Position numbers and translations under genes: made by a program. Of a DNA stretch of 64,000 bases, positions 12,263 to 26,239 are shown piece by piece. Under the pieces are notes generated by a model. That model saw only the letters and a program-made list of their open reading frames with translations, was not told the DNA's origin and ran no database searches. Origin of the DNA: Setoptus koraiensis (taxonomy: Eukaryota > Arthropoda); contig CM106585.1 of the NCBI GenBank assembly GCA_048013815.1, forward strand, positions 17,112,001 through 17,176,000, given 5' to 3'. Numbering within the stretch: position 1 is the stretch's first letter; each line of letters starts with the position of its first letter.

Positions 12263-15200
12263 GCGGTTGACACTTGTTGACCGGACACACGCAGTTGTCA
12301 CAATTGTCGAGACTGTTCTTTTGGCGCACTGTCAGCTGTTGTGTTGATTATGTGCGAATGTGCCATTATTAAATTATGTTGTGACTCACATGATGTGAGT
12401 CACTCACTTGCTCATTCGCATATGCACCATTGGCAGTCAGCGGCTCGTTGTGTCAACGCATCTTGTCGTCAATATTGCACCAGATTATCCCATATCATCA
12501 GCTGATCTGACTCATCTGACAATCGTGAATCTGACAATCGCTGAATCTGACAATCGCTGAATTTGACAATCCGTGAATCTGACATTCGTTGAGTCACAAT
12601 TGCCACCAATTGCACCATCGCAATTGCCAACACCATTGGCCAAATCGCACAGCTGACAGCCGACAGGTGAAAGTGAAACAGGCGAAAGTGAAACGGGTGA
12701 AATGGGCATTTGTTGTCAACGACAACAACTCTCTGACTGACTGAATGCGAGCTAGTGAGTTAAACTTTGACAAGCAAACTTGTGAGTCACTCTCACAGGT
12801 GAGTCAGTGAGTGTTGAAGTTGACTCCCGCTGGCCAGAGTCTCGCTGGCCAGAGTCTCGCTGGTCAGTTATCAACTTGTCGGGCGGTCATTTGCGCGCAA
12901 TGGCGACACACTGGCACACATTTGCAAGCGTTGCCTCACCTCACAAGGTGAGTTGTCAGGTGAGTCACCTGTGCCAGCGGCGCCAACGGTCGGCCGGTGG
13001 CAACGAGCCACGGCGACATCTCATCTCGCAATAAAGGGAGATGGGAGATGATCTCGCAATGAGATGATTTCCTGTCTGCCTTTACATCTACTGTCCAATA
13101 TCCGCTTCGCATCATATGCTCATAATGCTGGCAAATACACACGATGTATCACACGATCGATCAGACTGGTGGATATTTGTGATATTTGTGATATTTGTGG
13201 CTTGGGCTCATCAATCAACTTGATTGAATCAAGCGCCCCAGACGAGCAAACAAACACTGCGAGCGAGTTCCGTCATGACTCACATGATTCGTTTGTGCGC
13301 AACAAACAAGCACCGATATCAATCACCTGGCGAGACGAGCCACGAAACGTGCCAAAAATTGGCCAGGTGATTGATTTCGCACACGACAAATTTTTTTCGA
13401 CAAATTTGTCGACGAATTTGTCGACAAATTTGTGCGATTGGTCGTAATTGGTTTGCACTAACAACTTGTTAGCTTGTTAGTTTATTCCGGCATGATTGGC
13501 TGTATCACTGGTGCGCATTGTTTCACTGGATTGTCGGCCTGAAACGTCGCGTTCGTTTGCAGCGTCGGACACGTTCAATTATTACCATTATTATTACCAT
13601 TATTGTTGGCACCACTGGCACCATTATTGTTGCTGTTGTTGTTGTTGCTGCTGGCTCGCGAATGGCTGCCGATGGCGCGCGAGGAGCCCCGACAGCAGCG
13701 ACGATAAAACAAGCCAAAACGAGCATTTCATGTGTTTTATGTGTGCTGACACTGTTGTGAGTCGACACTGTTGAGTCGACACTGTTGAGTCGACATGGAA
13801 CATGTTGCAACAGGTTGCGGGAGCTCGTATAAACGCGCAGCCATTATTGGCATTATTGCCATTGTGAGCTCACACAAGCCGCTCTCACCTGTGCGAAGCC
13901 CAACGCTCAACGCAAAGCTGTGCAAGCCTCTGTGGCCGCAATACAATATAACACACGCTATTACACTGTTTAACACAATGTACACAATGTACACAATGTA
14001 CTGCTCAGGTGAGCAGCAGCGCGTAGCTCACCTGTGCTCACCTGTGGGCGCCAGCCCACAAATTTCAGCCAGCCACTGCCAGCGACAGCTCGTTTCGAAG
14101 CTCGTTTCGTATGAGCTTGTAGCTCGCACCAGCTGCGAGCTGCCAGCTTCGAACGAGCCTCGAACGAGCTGTCGCAATCGATTAGGCGCTGCGAACGTGC
14201 TGTTCGCTGGCAAGCTAGCCGCTGCAGTGCACAGTGCGCCCGTCAAAGTGCGCACGTCGACAACGAGTTTGGCAAACTTGTTGCGACGCTTGTGTCGCTG
14301 TTGTCGCGCCGGCTTCAGCAGGTTTATTATTATTATAATATTATTATCATTATCACCGCGAAAACGGCAGCCAGTATCGGCAGCTAGCAATAATATTATA
14401 CTGATTACATTACATTGATGTTGGGCGGCCGACATGGGCAAATGATATGCACGCACTCGCTCGGCGTGTCGCTGTTGTCGCGGCTTGTTAATACCAACTT
14501 GTTGGCATATGTAAGCTTGGTTTATATGAAATAAAATAAAATAATGCAAACTCGATAATAATTAAGTAGCGACTCGCGGCGCCAACAACAACAAGTCGAT
14601 CTTATCAGGTTAATGATCTCTCTCAGGGGCGCTCGCTACCGGCCCGGCAGCCAGCACAAGCCAGGCGGCGCCAGTGACGACAACACTGCATCCGTCTCTC
14701 ACATTGCCATTACCTGTTGCCTGTCACCTGTCACCTGTTGCCTCGCTGTGTCGCTGTGTCGCCGTGTCGCTGGCTCGCTGGCTGCTGGCTGCTGGCAAGC
14801 TAGCAACAATTGCCAGCAGCCAGCAGCAAGCAGCCGGCAGCCAATAGCGACTTGTGGCTGCAATTGCTGTGCCATTACAACAATCTTGTGGCCACCGATG
14901 CCGATAAAATTACATTATTTATTTATTGCTCGCTTTTACTTTGCTTGAATTAATGCGCGTTATTGCGCGTTCGTCTGTCGTCTGTTTATCTGTCTGTCGT
15001 TTATCTGTCTGTCGAAGTTTGTGACGACGCGCCGGACGAGGCTCTCTCTCTCTCTATTGGATCGTAACAGCGCACACAAATCGGGCAACATCGCTGCCAA
15101 TTCAATCACATCCAATTTGATCGCACATTAATAATGATGGCGACTCGCGAGACAAAATCAAGACAATTGGCCCGTGCTGCTCACCGTGACAACACTCGTA

Positions 15201-15734
15201 ATGAGTGTGTCGTAATTATGAAATGGCAACTCACTACCGTGCTCTATTATGCGCCAGCAGTGTCGAGCTTGCCAACTCGAGCTCGCCGACTCGAGCTTGA
15301 GAGCTTGAGAGCCCTAGAATTTGAGAGCGAGTAGTGAGCAGCGAGCAACGAGCAACGAGCAGTGAGTAATGAGCAGTGAGTAATCAAGTTTACATTGAAC
15401 ATGGTAATCGAGGCAGCGATCGAGCCAAGGCAACAGTCGCTCTCACAAATCAATTAGCGCACACGACGAGCTTGCCAGATTACGTCACAACGTAGTGAGC
15501 ATCTCTCACTGACAACGCTGTGAGCAGACGTATCTTGTCTAGGAGATGTGAGTCTTATTGATAATAACTTATTATCAATGAGTTATTACGTATAGTTATG
15601 TGTGGTTGTACAGTATGTATGGCAGCCAGTGCAAGTGTGACAGCCGGCCCAAACAAACACTATTTACCTGTGAATAATTATTGTATCATGCTAATGTTTG
15701 TTTATTTCGGGTGAATATTGCGATATTGAAATAT

Positions 15735-15815
15735 TCAAATGACTCAAATGATTCAAATGATTCAAATGATTCAAATGATTCAAATGATTCAAATGATTCA
15801 AATGATTCAAATGAT
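15735..15815. repeat. 9-bp tandem repeat
   Basis: Nine copies of TCAAATGAT; only the first differs (TCAAATGAC). Nine is a multiple of 3, so spurious open frames (S-N-D on +, F-E-S on -) run through it. Confidence 0.9.
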
Positions 15816-16341
15816 TCGCTTTCGCTTGCATCGCAGCCTGAACAATTGGCGAGCTCCGATAAAACCAATGATTGCATTGTCATGATTGCAATGTTCAAAT
15901 TGGCAAGTTCAATCGGTGAGTCGCCACTGTCGCATCTCCGACAAGCAAACCGACGGGCGAACCGACGGGCGAACCGACGAGTAGGCAAACTGACGCTGTC
16001 ATATCATCCATGTTTTTATCATGTGCAGCAGTTGTGCATTTATCAGTAACAACAACGACGACAACAACAACAACGACGACAACAACAACGACGACAACAA
16101 CAACAACGAGCTGCAACAGCTTGCAGTGCGACGTGAGACGTCACCCGCTGTCGGTTGCGCCATCAAGGTGGCGCACATATGATTTTGAAGGAAGAGGGCA
16201 CGTCATTTGCACGTCATTGGCACACACTCTCGAATCTGTCAGTTTGTGTGCCAAACTGACGCCAAACAAGCCAAGTGCGAGCCAGCAAACGATGACATAT
16301 CGCCGCTCCACCCCGGCCTCCGCCCCCGCATGTCGCACTCA

Positions 16342-16406
16342 TCTCGACGGCCTCTCGACGGCCTCTCGACGGCTTCTCGACGGCCTCTCGACGGCCTCTC
16401 GATCGG
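16342..16406. repeat. 11-bp tandem repeat
   Basis: Five full copies of TCTCGACGGCC and a partial sixth, with one substitution in the third copy. Confidence 0.9.
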
Positions 16407-18372
16407 CTGCACAACTAGTGGCCATTCGAATGTTGGCCTTTGGAATATTGGCCGGGCCGGGCAACTGTTGGCCGGTGCGTCGACGGCCAACAGTCGCCAG
16501 CTAGCGGATAAAGTTGCCACGCTGATGCGGCCAATTTTCGCTGCCAGGGGCCCGAGTGACATGGCAGCCAATTGTTACAATTTTTTCATTTCACACTTTT
16601 CAAACTTTTCCATTTTTCGTCCAATTTCGTCAGCGCTCAACTGTGGCGACTCTCTCACAACAACAGCGTTGTCTTTTTGCTTTATTTCGCTCTCGCTTTT
16701 ATCTCGCTCAATTAATTTGCCGCTCCGTTCATTGGCGGCCAGCAAAGGCCAACAGTGTAACTCGCTCTACTATTATTATTATTATCTCATGCATGTGCTC
16801 CAATTATCTCTGATTATTATCATTATTATTACATTGCATCATTACCCTTTCTCGACATGTGCACCGGCCGAGTGTGTCGTCGTTGCTGTTGCTATTGTTG
16901 TTGCTGTTGTTGTTGCTGTTGTTGTTGCTGTTGTTGTCGTTGTTTGCCGACAGCCCCCACACAAGCCGATGATTTGCATCACTTTAATTTGCATGCACTT
17001 TGGAGCGACGATCGCATTAGAGGCTCGCCAAGGTCGTTTGCTGGCTCACGCTCGCTGTCTCGCAAATCTGGCAAGGCGGCTGCGAATTGCGAGCTCGATC
17101 AATTGCATCACTGCGTGCCGTCGTGCACACCACTGGTGCCAGTGGTGCCATCTAGGCCCAAGTTGGCGCCACAAGTAGTGATATCCGAATTGCCGACATG
17201 CCGAATTGCTGCCAAAACAAAGAGTCGCCAAAACAAACTGCCACTTGCCAGCGAAAATCACACACTTGCCATTTCGTATAACAACGTTATTTAGCTACTA
17301 ATATTACATTATATACAGGTACGAGCGTATAGTGTAACGTTGAACTGATATTAATATTAATATCAACGGTTGATAAATGAAATCGATATCAATAGTCATC
17401 ATTGTCGTGTTGCGATCATCAATCAGTGCACTCATTGCCTGCTATAATTACAGTTAGATTCATTAGGGCTTAATGATCAACACTGACACTGACTGTGTTG
17501 TGTCATATCCTGATTTATTTTGCTCGCTCGGAATGTGCGGGGCTCGTGCCCCGCGCATCCCCGGCCGAGCTGAATGGTGCCCAAGGGTGCCCAGCAGTGC
17601 CCACTGCATGATGATTGGTGGCGAGTGGTCAATAACGTGCACGAGATAAAGAGACACAGAGATGCAGAGATAAAAAGATAAAATACCCCGATATCGTCAT
17701 TACCGTTACGCACAGGTACCGTTACAGTAGTGCGGTTGTCATTGGACAGAGTGTGTGTGTGTGTGTGTGTCATTGTGGCTGGCATTGGGCATTATTGTGG
17801 TTGTCATTAGTGTCATTGTAGATTAGTGGTAGTAGTTTGCAGTGTGACAGCGACTGTCACTTGGCGACAAGTAGACCAAAAGCTCGTTTGTCACTGTCTG
17901 TGCGTCCACAACAAGTGCAACAAGTGTGTTTGTGTGCTGTCAAAATCAGGTGAGCTTGCCACTAACAGCTGTTTTGACAGCCCTAATGACATGCGGTAGT
18001 GACATTGCCAACCCGATATAGACTAGTTTTGCACCTGATATATTTATGTGCATAAATGTCGACGAGCTAGCCGTCGGTTGCAGCCGTTGCAGTGGAGCTG
18101 TCAGTTGCGACAATGACAGCTATTCGACTATTGGCGACACTTGAGCACACACAAGAATGCGTCGTGTTGAATCATGATATGAATCATCGAGCGGAGGTCG
18201 AGGTCAGCGGACAGACAAGCGGACAGACGGGCGCACACACGGCCAAATAAACTGGCCGTCGAGCTACCTGTCGAGTGATATATAGCTACAGGTTGTTTGT
18301 ACAAGGATTGCACAGGTGACTCAACTCGTTGGCCACTTTCTCTGGCTTCTCTGGCTTCGCTCACTGCTCGCA

Positions 18373-18480
18373 AACGGCACAAATTGAACGAACGGCGCGA
18401 ACGGCGCAAACTGAACGAACGGCACAAATGGAGAGAACGGCACAAATTGAACGAACGGCACAAACTGAAACAACGGCACT
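18373..18480. repeat. 18-bp tandem repeat
   Basis: About six copies of an 18-bp unit close to AACGGCACAAATTGAACG; one copy is shortened to 9 bp. The unit length keeps frames open and gives the Arg/Glu/Thr-rich spurious peptides in this stretch. Confidence 0.85.
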
Positions 18481-20290
18481 GGCTACGCAAACCCGGATTG
18501 CGTCAGCACGACAAGTGCTCACCTGCGGCCATTGCGGCACGCAACCACTCGCAAACTGATTGCGCTCATCAGCGGCCGGGCCGGTTCCTTAATGAGCGTG
18601 ATGTAACCAGCGCATTGCCCGCAGTGCTGCCGCCAGAAGCCAGAATCAGGCGCTCTGGCGCTGGCATCCAGCGCGACAGCAGCGCCAATTTGACAATTTG
18701 GCAATTTGACTAGCCGAATATTCGACCATTCGACCATTCGACTGTTCGACCATTCGACTGTTCGACTGCTTGACAGCCAACAGCAACAACGAACGAAGAA
18801 CGAAGAAGCGGCAAGGTCAAGCGGCCGGCCCGAGCGCAGTTAGCGGCCGCCGGCTGAACTTGGCCGGGCTAATGAGCGACGCTCGTTGAGGAAGTAGACA
18901 GAGCCAATTGTCAATTGTGCATGCCGTTGTCGTGCGCCGCTGTCCGTCGTTGTTGCGGGCAAGGCGAGACAGCGCGACAGACGAGCAGAGTCATAAGTCA
19001 AACTTGCAACAACGACAACATTTGCATATGCAAATGCCCTCGTCGCTGTGCCAGCGTCTGGCCGGCGTCTGGCCGGCAGCTGCAAATAGAGTGGCCGGCC
19101 CGCGGGTGCCGCACTGTCGGCCCGCGCGAGTCGGACTGCCGGCCCGCGCGAGTCGGACTGCCGGCCACAGCACTGTCGCCTGTTGGACTGTGGGCGCCGC
19201 TAGCCAGACGGGCCCCACTGTGTGCAAGCCATCTGATGGGGCCCAGACAAACAAGGGGTGGCTAATTTATGCATGTCGTAAACAGTTGCCAGCGAGTGAC
19301 AATGTGACACAACAGCAGCCAACACCGAGCGCCGTTGTGTGTCCGAGTGACAGTTACAACAATTACAGTTACAAACAATCACCGTACCGTAGGTGTAACT
19401 TGTATTGTGTAAGTACATAAGCACAAGTGTAAGCATGAGTGATACAAATCATAAATAACCGAAAACGCCAAGCGGCCAGCACGGCAATCACGGCTTGGCA
19501 GTGCACAATTAGCCACGATTTGCTCACATTGAATTGGCAATTGTCACTTGAATTGTTGCTGAGATTTGTCGCTGTTGTGGCGCCAATCCATTCACTGACT
19601 GTTATAATACTGTGAAATTGAATCTATCCGAAAGATTAACAGTGTCTATCTGATAGGTTACGTAATATCTATGCATCGATTTGATGGGGTTTGTCGCGCT
19701 GTGACAATGCTGCCATTTGGCGCGCGATTTGCCGCCGACTGGCACTTTGTCCGCTGCCAACATGGGCTCCGGTCAGCTGCCGTTGCTTGCGTCCCAATTT
19801 GGGACTCCCAAACACCCGATATCGACCACCGACCACAACGGCGACAGCGCGACAACGGCGACAACAGCGACAGCGGCGCCGCAGTCTGGCGAGACCGCAA
19901 ACAGTTTGCCGGGCCACAAGCGAGTGAGTCGGCGCTCGGCGCTCGACGGAGACATGATTCATGGGCAGACTTGAGTCTGACAAAATGATTTTGCGGTTGG
20001 CGCTCGTTGGAGCGGCGTGCTAACTGTTGTTTACTGGTTATGTCACACTTGTTGAGCGGCGCACTTGTCAACGTGTTGCATGTGTATCACGTTGCTTGCT
20101 TGTTGTTGTTGATTTGTTGCCATTTCGACATTCCGACATTTCGACTTTTCGACATTTCGACACTGAGATTTATATATTTATTTGCGTGTCACTGTGCGCT
20201 TTGTGAGGCCATATTTCACGCACGCGGCCTCGCACAATTTGCATACACTGGGCAAGCGTGTTGCTGGGCAAGTGCAGCATCGCGGGCCCA

Positions 20291-20326
20291 CTTGCCTTGG
20301 CATCAATGCATCGATGCCAAGGCAAG
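20291..20326. repeat. Perfect 14-bp inverted repeat
   Basis: Arms 20291-20304 and 20313-20326 (CTTGCCTTGGCATC and its exact complement) flank an 8-nt loop. No gene or terminator context is visible. Confidence 0.9.
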
Positions 20327-20872
20327 CTGTCACAAGCGGACCGTTACAACTTGCAGCTTGCGAGGGCAGCACATGCGCTCGCAACACTGTGTCACCTGTC
20401 GCTCGTGAGCTTGACGGACGAGCACGAGTTGCGAGTCGCGAGTCGCGAGTTACGAATTGTGAGTCGCAGTTGCGAGTTGCGAGTCGCCAGAGAAGAGAAT
20501 CGCTCAATTTAGCAGTTTGCGGTTGTTGTTTGTTTGTGGGCAACATGGGCAAGCGGTGGCAAAAGTGCAAAAAGTGTTGGTGTCTCGTTGATTTGTTTGT
20601 TTACTTGTTTGTCGGTGTGTTTATCCGTTTGCCGTTTATCTGTTTGTTTGTTTGCAAGCTGACAATTGCGAGCGCCGGCCAATGTGTGTCACTGCAGCGA
20701 TTGCAGTGCCAGTAATTGGCAGATGCAACAACGATATCGCAACACATAGCGACATGTAGCGATCAACAGCCACAAGTATCAAATAACAATCGCTGGCGGA
20801 AAAGGGTTGTTGTTGCTCATGTCGTTGTTGCTGTTGCTGATGTCGTTGTTGTTGTTAGTGCATCGTTGTCAG

Positions 20873-20934
20873 TTAGTCGGTTAGTCGGTTAGTCGGTTAG
20901 TCAGTTAGTCGGCGGGTCGGTGGGTCGGTTAGCC
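20873..20934. repeat. GTTAGTCG octamer repeat
   Basis: About five copies of an 8-bp unit close to GTTAGTCG, decaying into GGGTCGGT words at the right end. Confidence 0.8.
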
Positions 20935-21904
20935 AGCGAATGAGTGTCGCACAACATCGCTGCTGTGACAATGCGACCATAACAAAAAATGATCGCCAAG
21001 CCAAGGCTCGACAACGCACACACATTGCGTAACAGTTGGAGAGTTCATTATTATCATTATTATCATTATTATCAGTATTATCAGTATTATCATTATTATT
21101 GGCAGCGGCAGCTACATTGTGTGCGCATACAATGTGTTTATACAATATTTGTGTATTTGCATGACGAGCTAACTGTCGCTGTGAGTGAATAGTGACTAGC
21201 GATGGCAACGCGTCACTGCCATCACGCCAACAAATGCTGACAAATAATTGTTAGCAACAACAACAACAAAATACACTGTATACTAAAGTATAAACATGGC
21301 CAGCGAGCGAGCGTTTGTTGCGTAAACACACAGCCGAACGGAGACAGTTAGACGGTTAACTAGACAGTAAGTTGTTACGTCACCAGCGTGTGTGCTGCTG
21401 TGTTGGCTGTTGAACAGATTGTTCAGCAGAGTCTGTTCAACGGAGTCTGCTCAACGGAGTCTGCTCAACAGTCTGCTCAACGCTGATTGGCGAGCGCTGA
21501 TTGGCGAGCGCTGATTGGCGAGCGTTGACTGGCGAGCAGATGTGGCATATGGCACAGCGGCACAACAAGTATCACAACAAATATCGGCTGCGTCGTCAAC
21601 TGTGGCTGCTGCTGCTGTGCCAACTAATAACCAGATTCAATTATTATTGGCCTTAATTGATGGCACAACAAGCATTGCAATTATTGCAAAAGTGTCTATC
21701 TATCACAATCTGTCGTCAACACAATCGTCACAATTCTCGGCAATTCGTCTGGCAATTTGGCGCTTGCGGCTGGCACTTTGCGTCCACACTCTGGCGGCGA
21801 CGCGCGCAACACCAACAACAACAGCAACAACAACAGCAGCAACAGCAACAACAACAGCAACAACAACAACAACAGCAGCGGCAACAACACACGCTGTCGA
21901 ACAG

Positions 21905-21970
21905 CAACCACCGGGCAACCACCGGGCAACCACCGGGCAACCACCGGGCAACCACCGGGCAACCACCGGG
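21905..21970. repeat. 11-bp tandem repeat
   Basis: Six perfect copies of CAACCACCGGG. With an 11-bp unit the same 11-residue peptide (GNHRATTGQPP) appears in every + frame, which exposes these frames as artefacts. Confidence 0.95.
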
Positions 21971-23481
21971 CAGCCACGCCAACCACTTTGCTCTAGATAT
22001 CCAATGGGCCGAGTGCAGTGCGAAGGTGCGACGCGAGTATCATGCAAAGCGAGCTCGCCTGTTATACGAATCCCAGATGCCAGAGATGCCAGAGATGCCA
22101 GAGATGACAGCAACGACAATTGCCAATTGCCATTGGCACAGCGTTTGTCCGTTGGCGCCCAAACAGCGACAGCCATAATCGATATAACACACACACGATA
22201 CGACAAAACTTAACGGTTTTGTGCCAATTTGGCGAAAATGTGCCAAGCTTAAGCAGTTGGCAATTGGTTTGCGTTGTGCCAATTGCGCACAATGCCCACA
22301 ATTGGCACATCCGCGGGTGTCATTTGCATTGGCATATTGCACATTGATATTGCACATTGTACAATCATTGTCGTGTTACAAAGTGCACAATTGGCATGAG
22401 CATCGACACACAAGTGGCCAAGTTTGCCAACTCAAACTCGCTGCAAATTGCCAGTTGAGTGATTTGCTCAAAATTGCATTTGTGCAATTTTCGCGCATTT
22501 TGTCAATTATCGCAATTGTGCCAATTGAACGATTTCACTGCGACGGCCCGCACGCCGCCTCGACCGGCTCGACGGGCTCAACGGGCTCAACGGGCTCGAT
22601 CGGCTGTCAACTGGCGGCCAGTGGCGAGCCAATCAAGCGCACAACCGGCGTTACACCTGTTGCGGTAAATGTTGTTGTTGTTGTTGTTGTTGCAGGTTGT
22701 TGTTGCTGTTGTTGTTGCATGTTGTTGTGCGTTGTGCGTTGTTGTTGTTGGTTAGTGACCGTGACAACAATGCGCGGTGCGGCGCCCAGACCAAACACAA
22801 CAGCGACACACAACAGGTGAGTTACGCAAGTGCGCTTGTCGCAAGCGATGATGATGCCGTCTGCTGTCGATTGCGGTGAGTCAACGGCACTCAACGGCGC
22901 CAGTCAACAGCGACAGTGTCGCTGCACACCAGCCCAAGTGAATCTGGCCAACTGTCCTTGACTGGCCAGCCACTTGCTAACAAACCGTTGTAACCTAACT
23001 AACCGTTAGCGAGTAACCGTTATAACTAACGATCGCTAACGGTTAGCGAGCCAATAACCGTCAGCGAGCGACCGTTAGCCAGCAGCGCGACAACAACTCG
23101 ACAGGTAGCCGGCTGGCCAATTGTCGGCACACTCATATCTGGCACTCATATCGCTCATATGTGGTCTCAACAGCGCACAGTACAACGCACGACAGGTAAG
23201 GCTTGATGAAGGCGCAGTTGGCAGCGGGCCGAAAAGTGGACCGAACAGCGATAAATTATTGATAAGGCGACAAATAACAACGCCAAAATATACATATAAT
23301 TTGCCAAGTTTGCTGGTTCGCACCTGAGTGTCAGCTGAGTGTCAGCCGAGTGTCAGGCGAGCGTCAGCTGACTCGCAAGTTGCGACTCGCGAGAATCGAT
23401 CGATCGACAACAACGACTGACAAGCCTCGCTGACACAACGGACAGGACAGGCTGTCGGTATTGCACCATCGACGAGTTGGG

Positions 23482-23540
23482 TGTCGCTGTTGTCGCTGTT
23501 GTCGCTGTTGTCGCTGTTGTCGCTGTTGTCGTTGTTGTCG
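23482..23540. repeat. 9-bp tandem repeat
   Basis: About six and a half copies of TGTCGCTGT, the last ones changed. It accounts for the C-R-C and Q-R-Q open frames. Confidence 0.85.
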
Positions 23541-24882
23541 CCGCTCGCCACGCAAACAACGACAGCCAGCGAAACGGAAATTAGTTTATTTACGAAGCCA
23601 ACTCAATCGCGACATTAACCCTTTGCTCACCCAGACCGTGGCTGCACACCGATCGCTGGTCGCTGGCTTCAGACGGCAGCAGCAGACAAAACAAGGGCGC
23701 CAAAAAGAGCCACTCGAACGGCTCGGAATCGCATTTGGCCAACGGCAAATTCGCTGCGCTGAAACCCGAGCAACTCTCTATCATTATTTGCATTGTTTGT
23801 GTTATTTTAAAACGTCGTAACGGCAACATTGCACATTATGTCGCATATTATGTTGCATTTGTTGTGCCAGCATCGGCCCGATCGATCGAAACGAAACGGT
23901 TTAAATTGCCCAAACAGCGCCAACCACAACAACAACATCAACGACACGGCCACGACAGCCACAAGTGCCGCTCGCCGCCTCCTTGCTGCCAATACCCGAC
24001 AGCCAGTCTGGGCCGCTCAAGGCAACACTGTCGGCGGTATCTACGGTGTCGGCGGTGTCCGCGCGGTCGGGGCGCAAAGAGCTGCGGCGAGAGATCTGAT
24101 TCGTTGCGGGCCCGCCGATCGCAGCTGTATCAGCGGCTGATGATGTCAGTGTTGCATGGTCGTGTCGCTGTTATCGCGCTGTCGGTATCAGGTTGTCAGT
24201 GGGTTTGGTGGGCGCTGAAAATGCGATGGTTGTTTGTTTTTGGGCTAATTGCTGACACTCAAACTCACTGGAAAAAATGTGTCAAACTCACACAAACAAA
24301 CTAACAAAATGTTGTAAAATGTTGTTGTTGGCCAGCCAATCAACATTGGCTGTTGATTGGCCAACAACAACGAGTGAGCGAACAGTGTTGTCACTGACAT
24401 TTGTTGTGAAATGAAAAATTGTCCCACTTGTTGTTTGTGCCGTCAGCTGTTGGGTGCTCATTGCACACGCTGTTAGTAGGCAACAGGTTAGTTGGCAACA
24501 CTTAACAGTAACAGTAACAAGGTGAGCAATAATAACGGGCAATAAACAGTATTACAGTAACAGTATTACTGCAACAGTGTTAGCTCTATTGACAATTGCA
24601 CTGCAACAGGTTGCTGGCTGGCCAACCAACAACCAAACAATCAAGTGTCAACGCCATCTGTTATTGGCAAGCCAACTGTAATTGAGTCATCATTGGCTGT
24701 CGCTGTCAGCTGTGTTGTTGGCCTACGTGATGACACTGATTGTTCTCCTCTATTTATCTATTTATTGACTATTGAGTTACATTGTTATCATCGTCATTTA
24801 TTATGACATTACAATGACAATACACGGCAAGCTAGCGTTTCTGGTGAGCACTGTTATCGTGGTGATGCCTCGCTCTGATTAC

Positions 24883-24939
24883 TTTGCTTGCATATTGTCT
24901 GACACTGTCACTGATATTGTCAGACAATATGCAAGCAAA
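24883..24939. repeat. Perfect 22-bp inverted repeat
   Basis: Arms 24883-24904 and 24918-24939 are exact reverse complements over 22 bp, with a 13-nt loop. The core is TGCATATTGTCTGACA. It is followed at once by repeats of GTCAGACGTT-like words. This is the longest perfect hairpin I found in the window. Confidence 0.9.
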
Positions 24940-25509
24940 CTCGTCAGACGTTGTCAGACGTTGTCAGATATCGTCAGCTGTTGTCAGGGCGACAGCGACA
25001 CTCGCCTGTTTCGTGTTTGTACTTCTTTTTTGACAATCAACACGCCGGCGCCATGTTAAAGCGCACTAAATATGATAATAATTGTAAAGTGTGCGCCGTT
25101 TCCCATTTCCATTGAATTGTTGTTGTTGTTGTTATTTTTGCTTTTATCAAATATCATCTATGACACAACATAATTAAGACATGCTCGGCCGCTACCAAAC
25201 ACAACTGGCTCACAATGAGTTGCCAGTGAGAGTTGTCAGTGTTGCAAATGAGCCAGCTAACCTAATTGCAATTGCGCCATTTCAATTGTCTCAAGCGGCT
25301 TGCATAATGCAAGTTGCATGGATGTCGTGCATGAACCAATTGCAAACAACAATCGCTCATAATTAATTAATAATTAAAGCTCTGACGTGCGCTAATTGAT
25401 TGTTGAGGCTGCACTCATTGCCAACGATACAATACGATTTATGCCCATACGTTGCCCGCATTTGTCCGCTGTTAATAACGCTGCCTTTGGCCTTTGGATA
25501 TTTTTGCTA

Positions 25510-25557
25510 AATATTTAACATAAATAGTGGCAGCCGCGACTATCTATGTTAAATATT
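25510..25557. repeat. 19-bp inverted repeat, one mismatch
   Basis: Arms 25510-25528 and 25539-25557 pair over 19 positions with a single mismatch and a 10-nt loop. Confidence 0.85.
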
Positions 25558-25830
25558 GCATACATCGCCGACATTGTATCGCCGACGCTGCATCGCCGAC
25601 GCTTTATCTGAATCGGATCTGAATTAAATCTCATGTCGACTGTGCACACTGTTCATGCACGCCGGCACAATGTAACTCACAACTGCAAACGCACAATGGT
25701 ATCGCACCAATTATCCGATCGACACCGACGCAATTGATACAGTTAGACGCCGATACAGTCGCCGTGGCACTGCTGCCGTTACGAATTGCGCACGAGCTCC
25801 GCTCGGCAACAACAACGGCAACAACAACAG

Positions 25831-25905
25831 CAACAACCACGACAGCAACAACCACGACAGCAACAACCACGACAGCAACAACCACGACAGCAACAACCAC
25901 GACAA
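25831..25905. repeat. 15-bp tandem repeat
   Basis: Five copies of CAACAACCACGACAG, essentially identical. The poly-T and V-V-V-A open frames on either strand come from this array. Confidence 0.9.
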
Positions 25906-26195
25906 CAACGCCGTTGGTGACAAGTAGCCGGCTAGACGTGTGCTTGTGTATTTGTTTGTGGTTGATCGTTTGTCGTATGAGCACAAGAATGCAACGGCGT
26001 CCTTGTGTCAAGTACAAGTTGTATCATACAATATTTATAAATGTATGAAACACAAGTGATTGAAACGGAGAGGATCAAGATGAAACGAATAGCGGATCGG
26101 CCTGATCGGGCCTGATGAAGAGCGCGCCGATTTGAGAGAGCCTCACAGGATGATTGGTCGCTCAAGTGCATTGTGTCTGGCTGCAATTGGCAATA

Positions 26196-26239
26196 GATAA
26201 TTGAAACAATCATTATCGGATAATGATTGTTTAATTATC
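26196..26239. repeat. 21-bp inverted repeat with one bulge
   Basis: Arms 26196-26217 and 26219-26239 pair over 21 positions with one extra base in the left arm and practically no loop. It is a near-perfect long palindrome. Confidence 0.85.

Noticed and set aside
21515-22213. A 232-residue + frame with GNHRATTGQPP repeats
   Set aside because: The peptide repeats in all + frames because the DNA unit is 11 bp; flanking residues match nothing.
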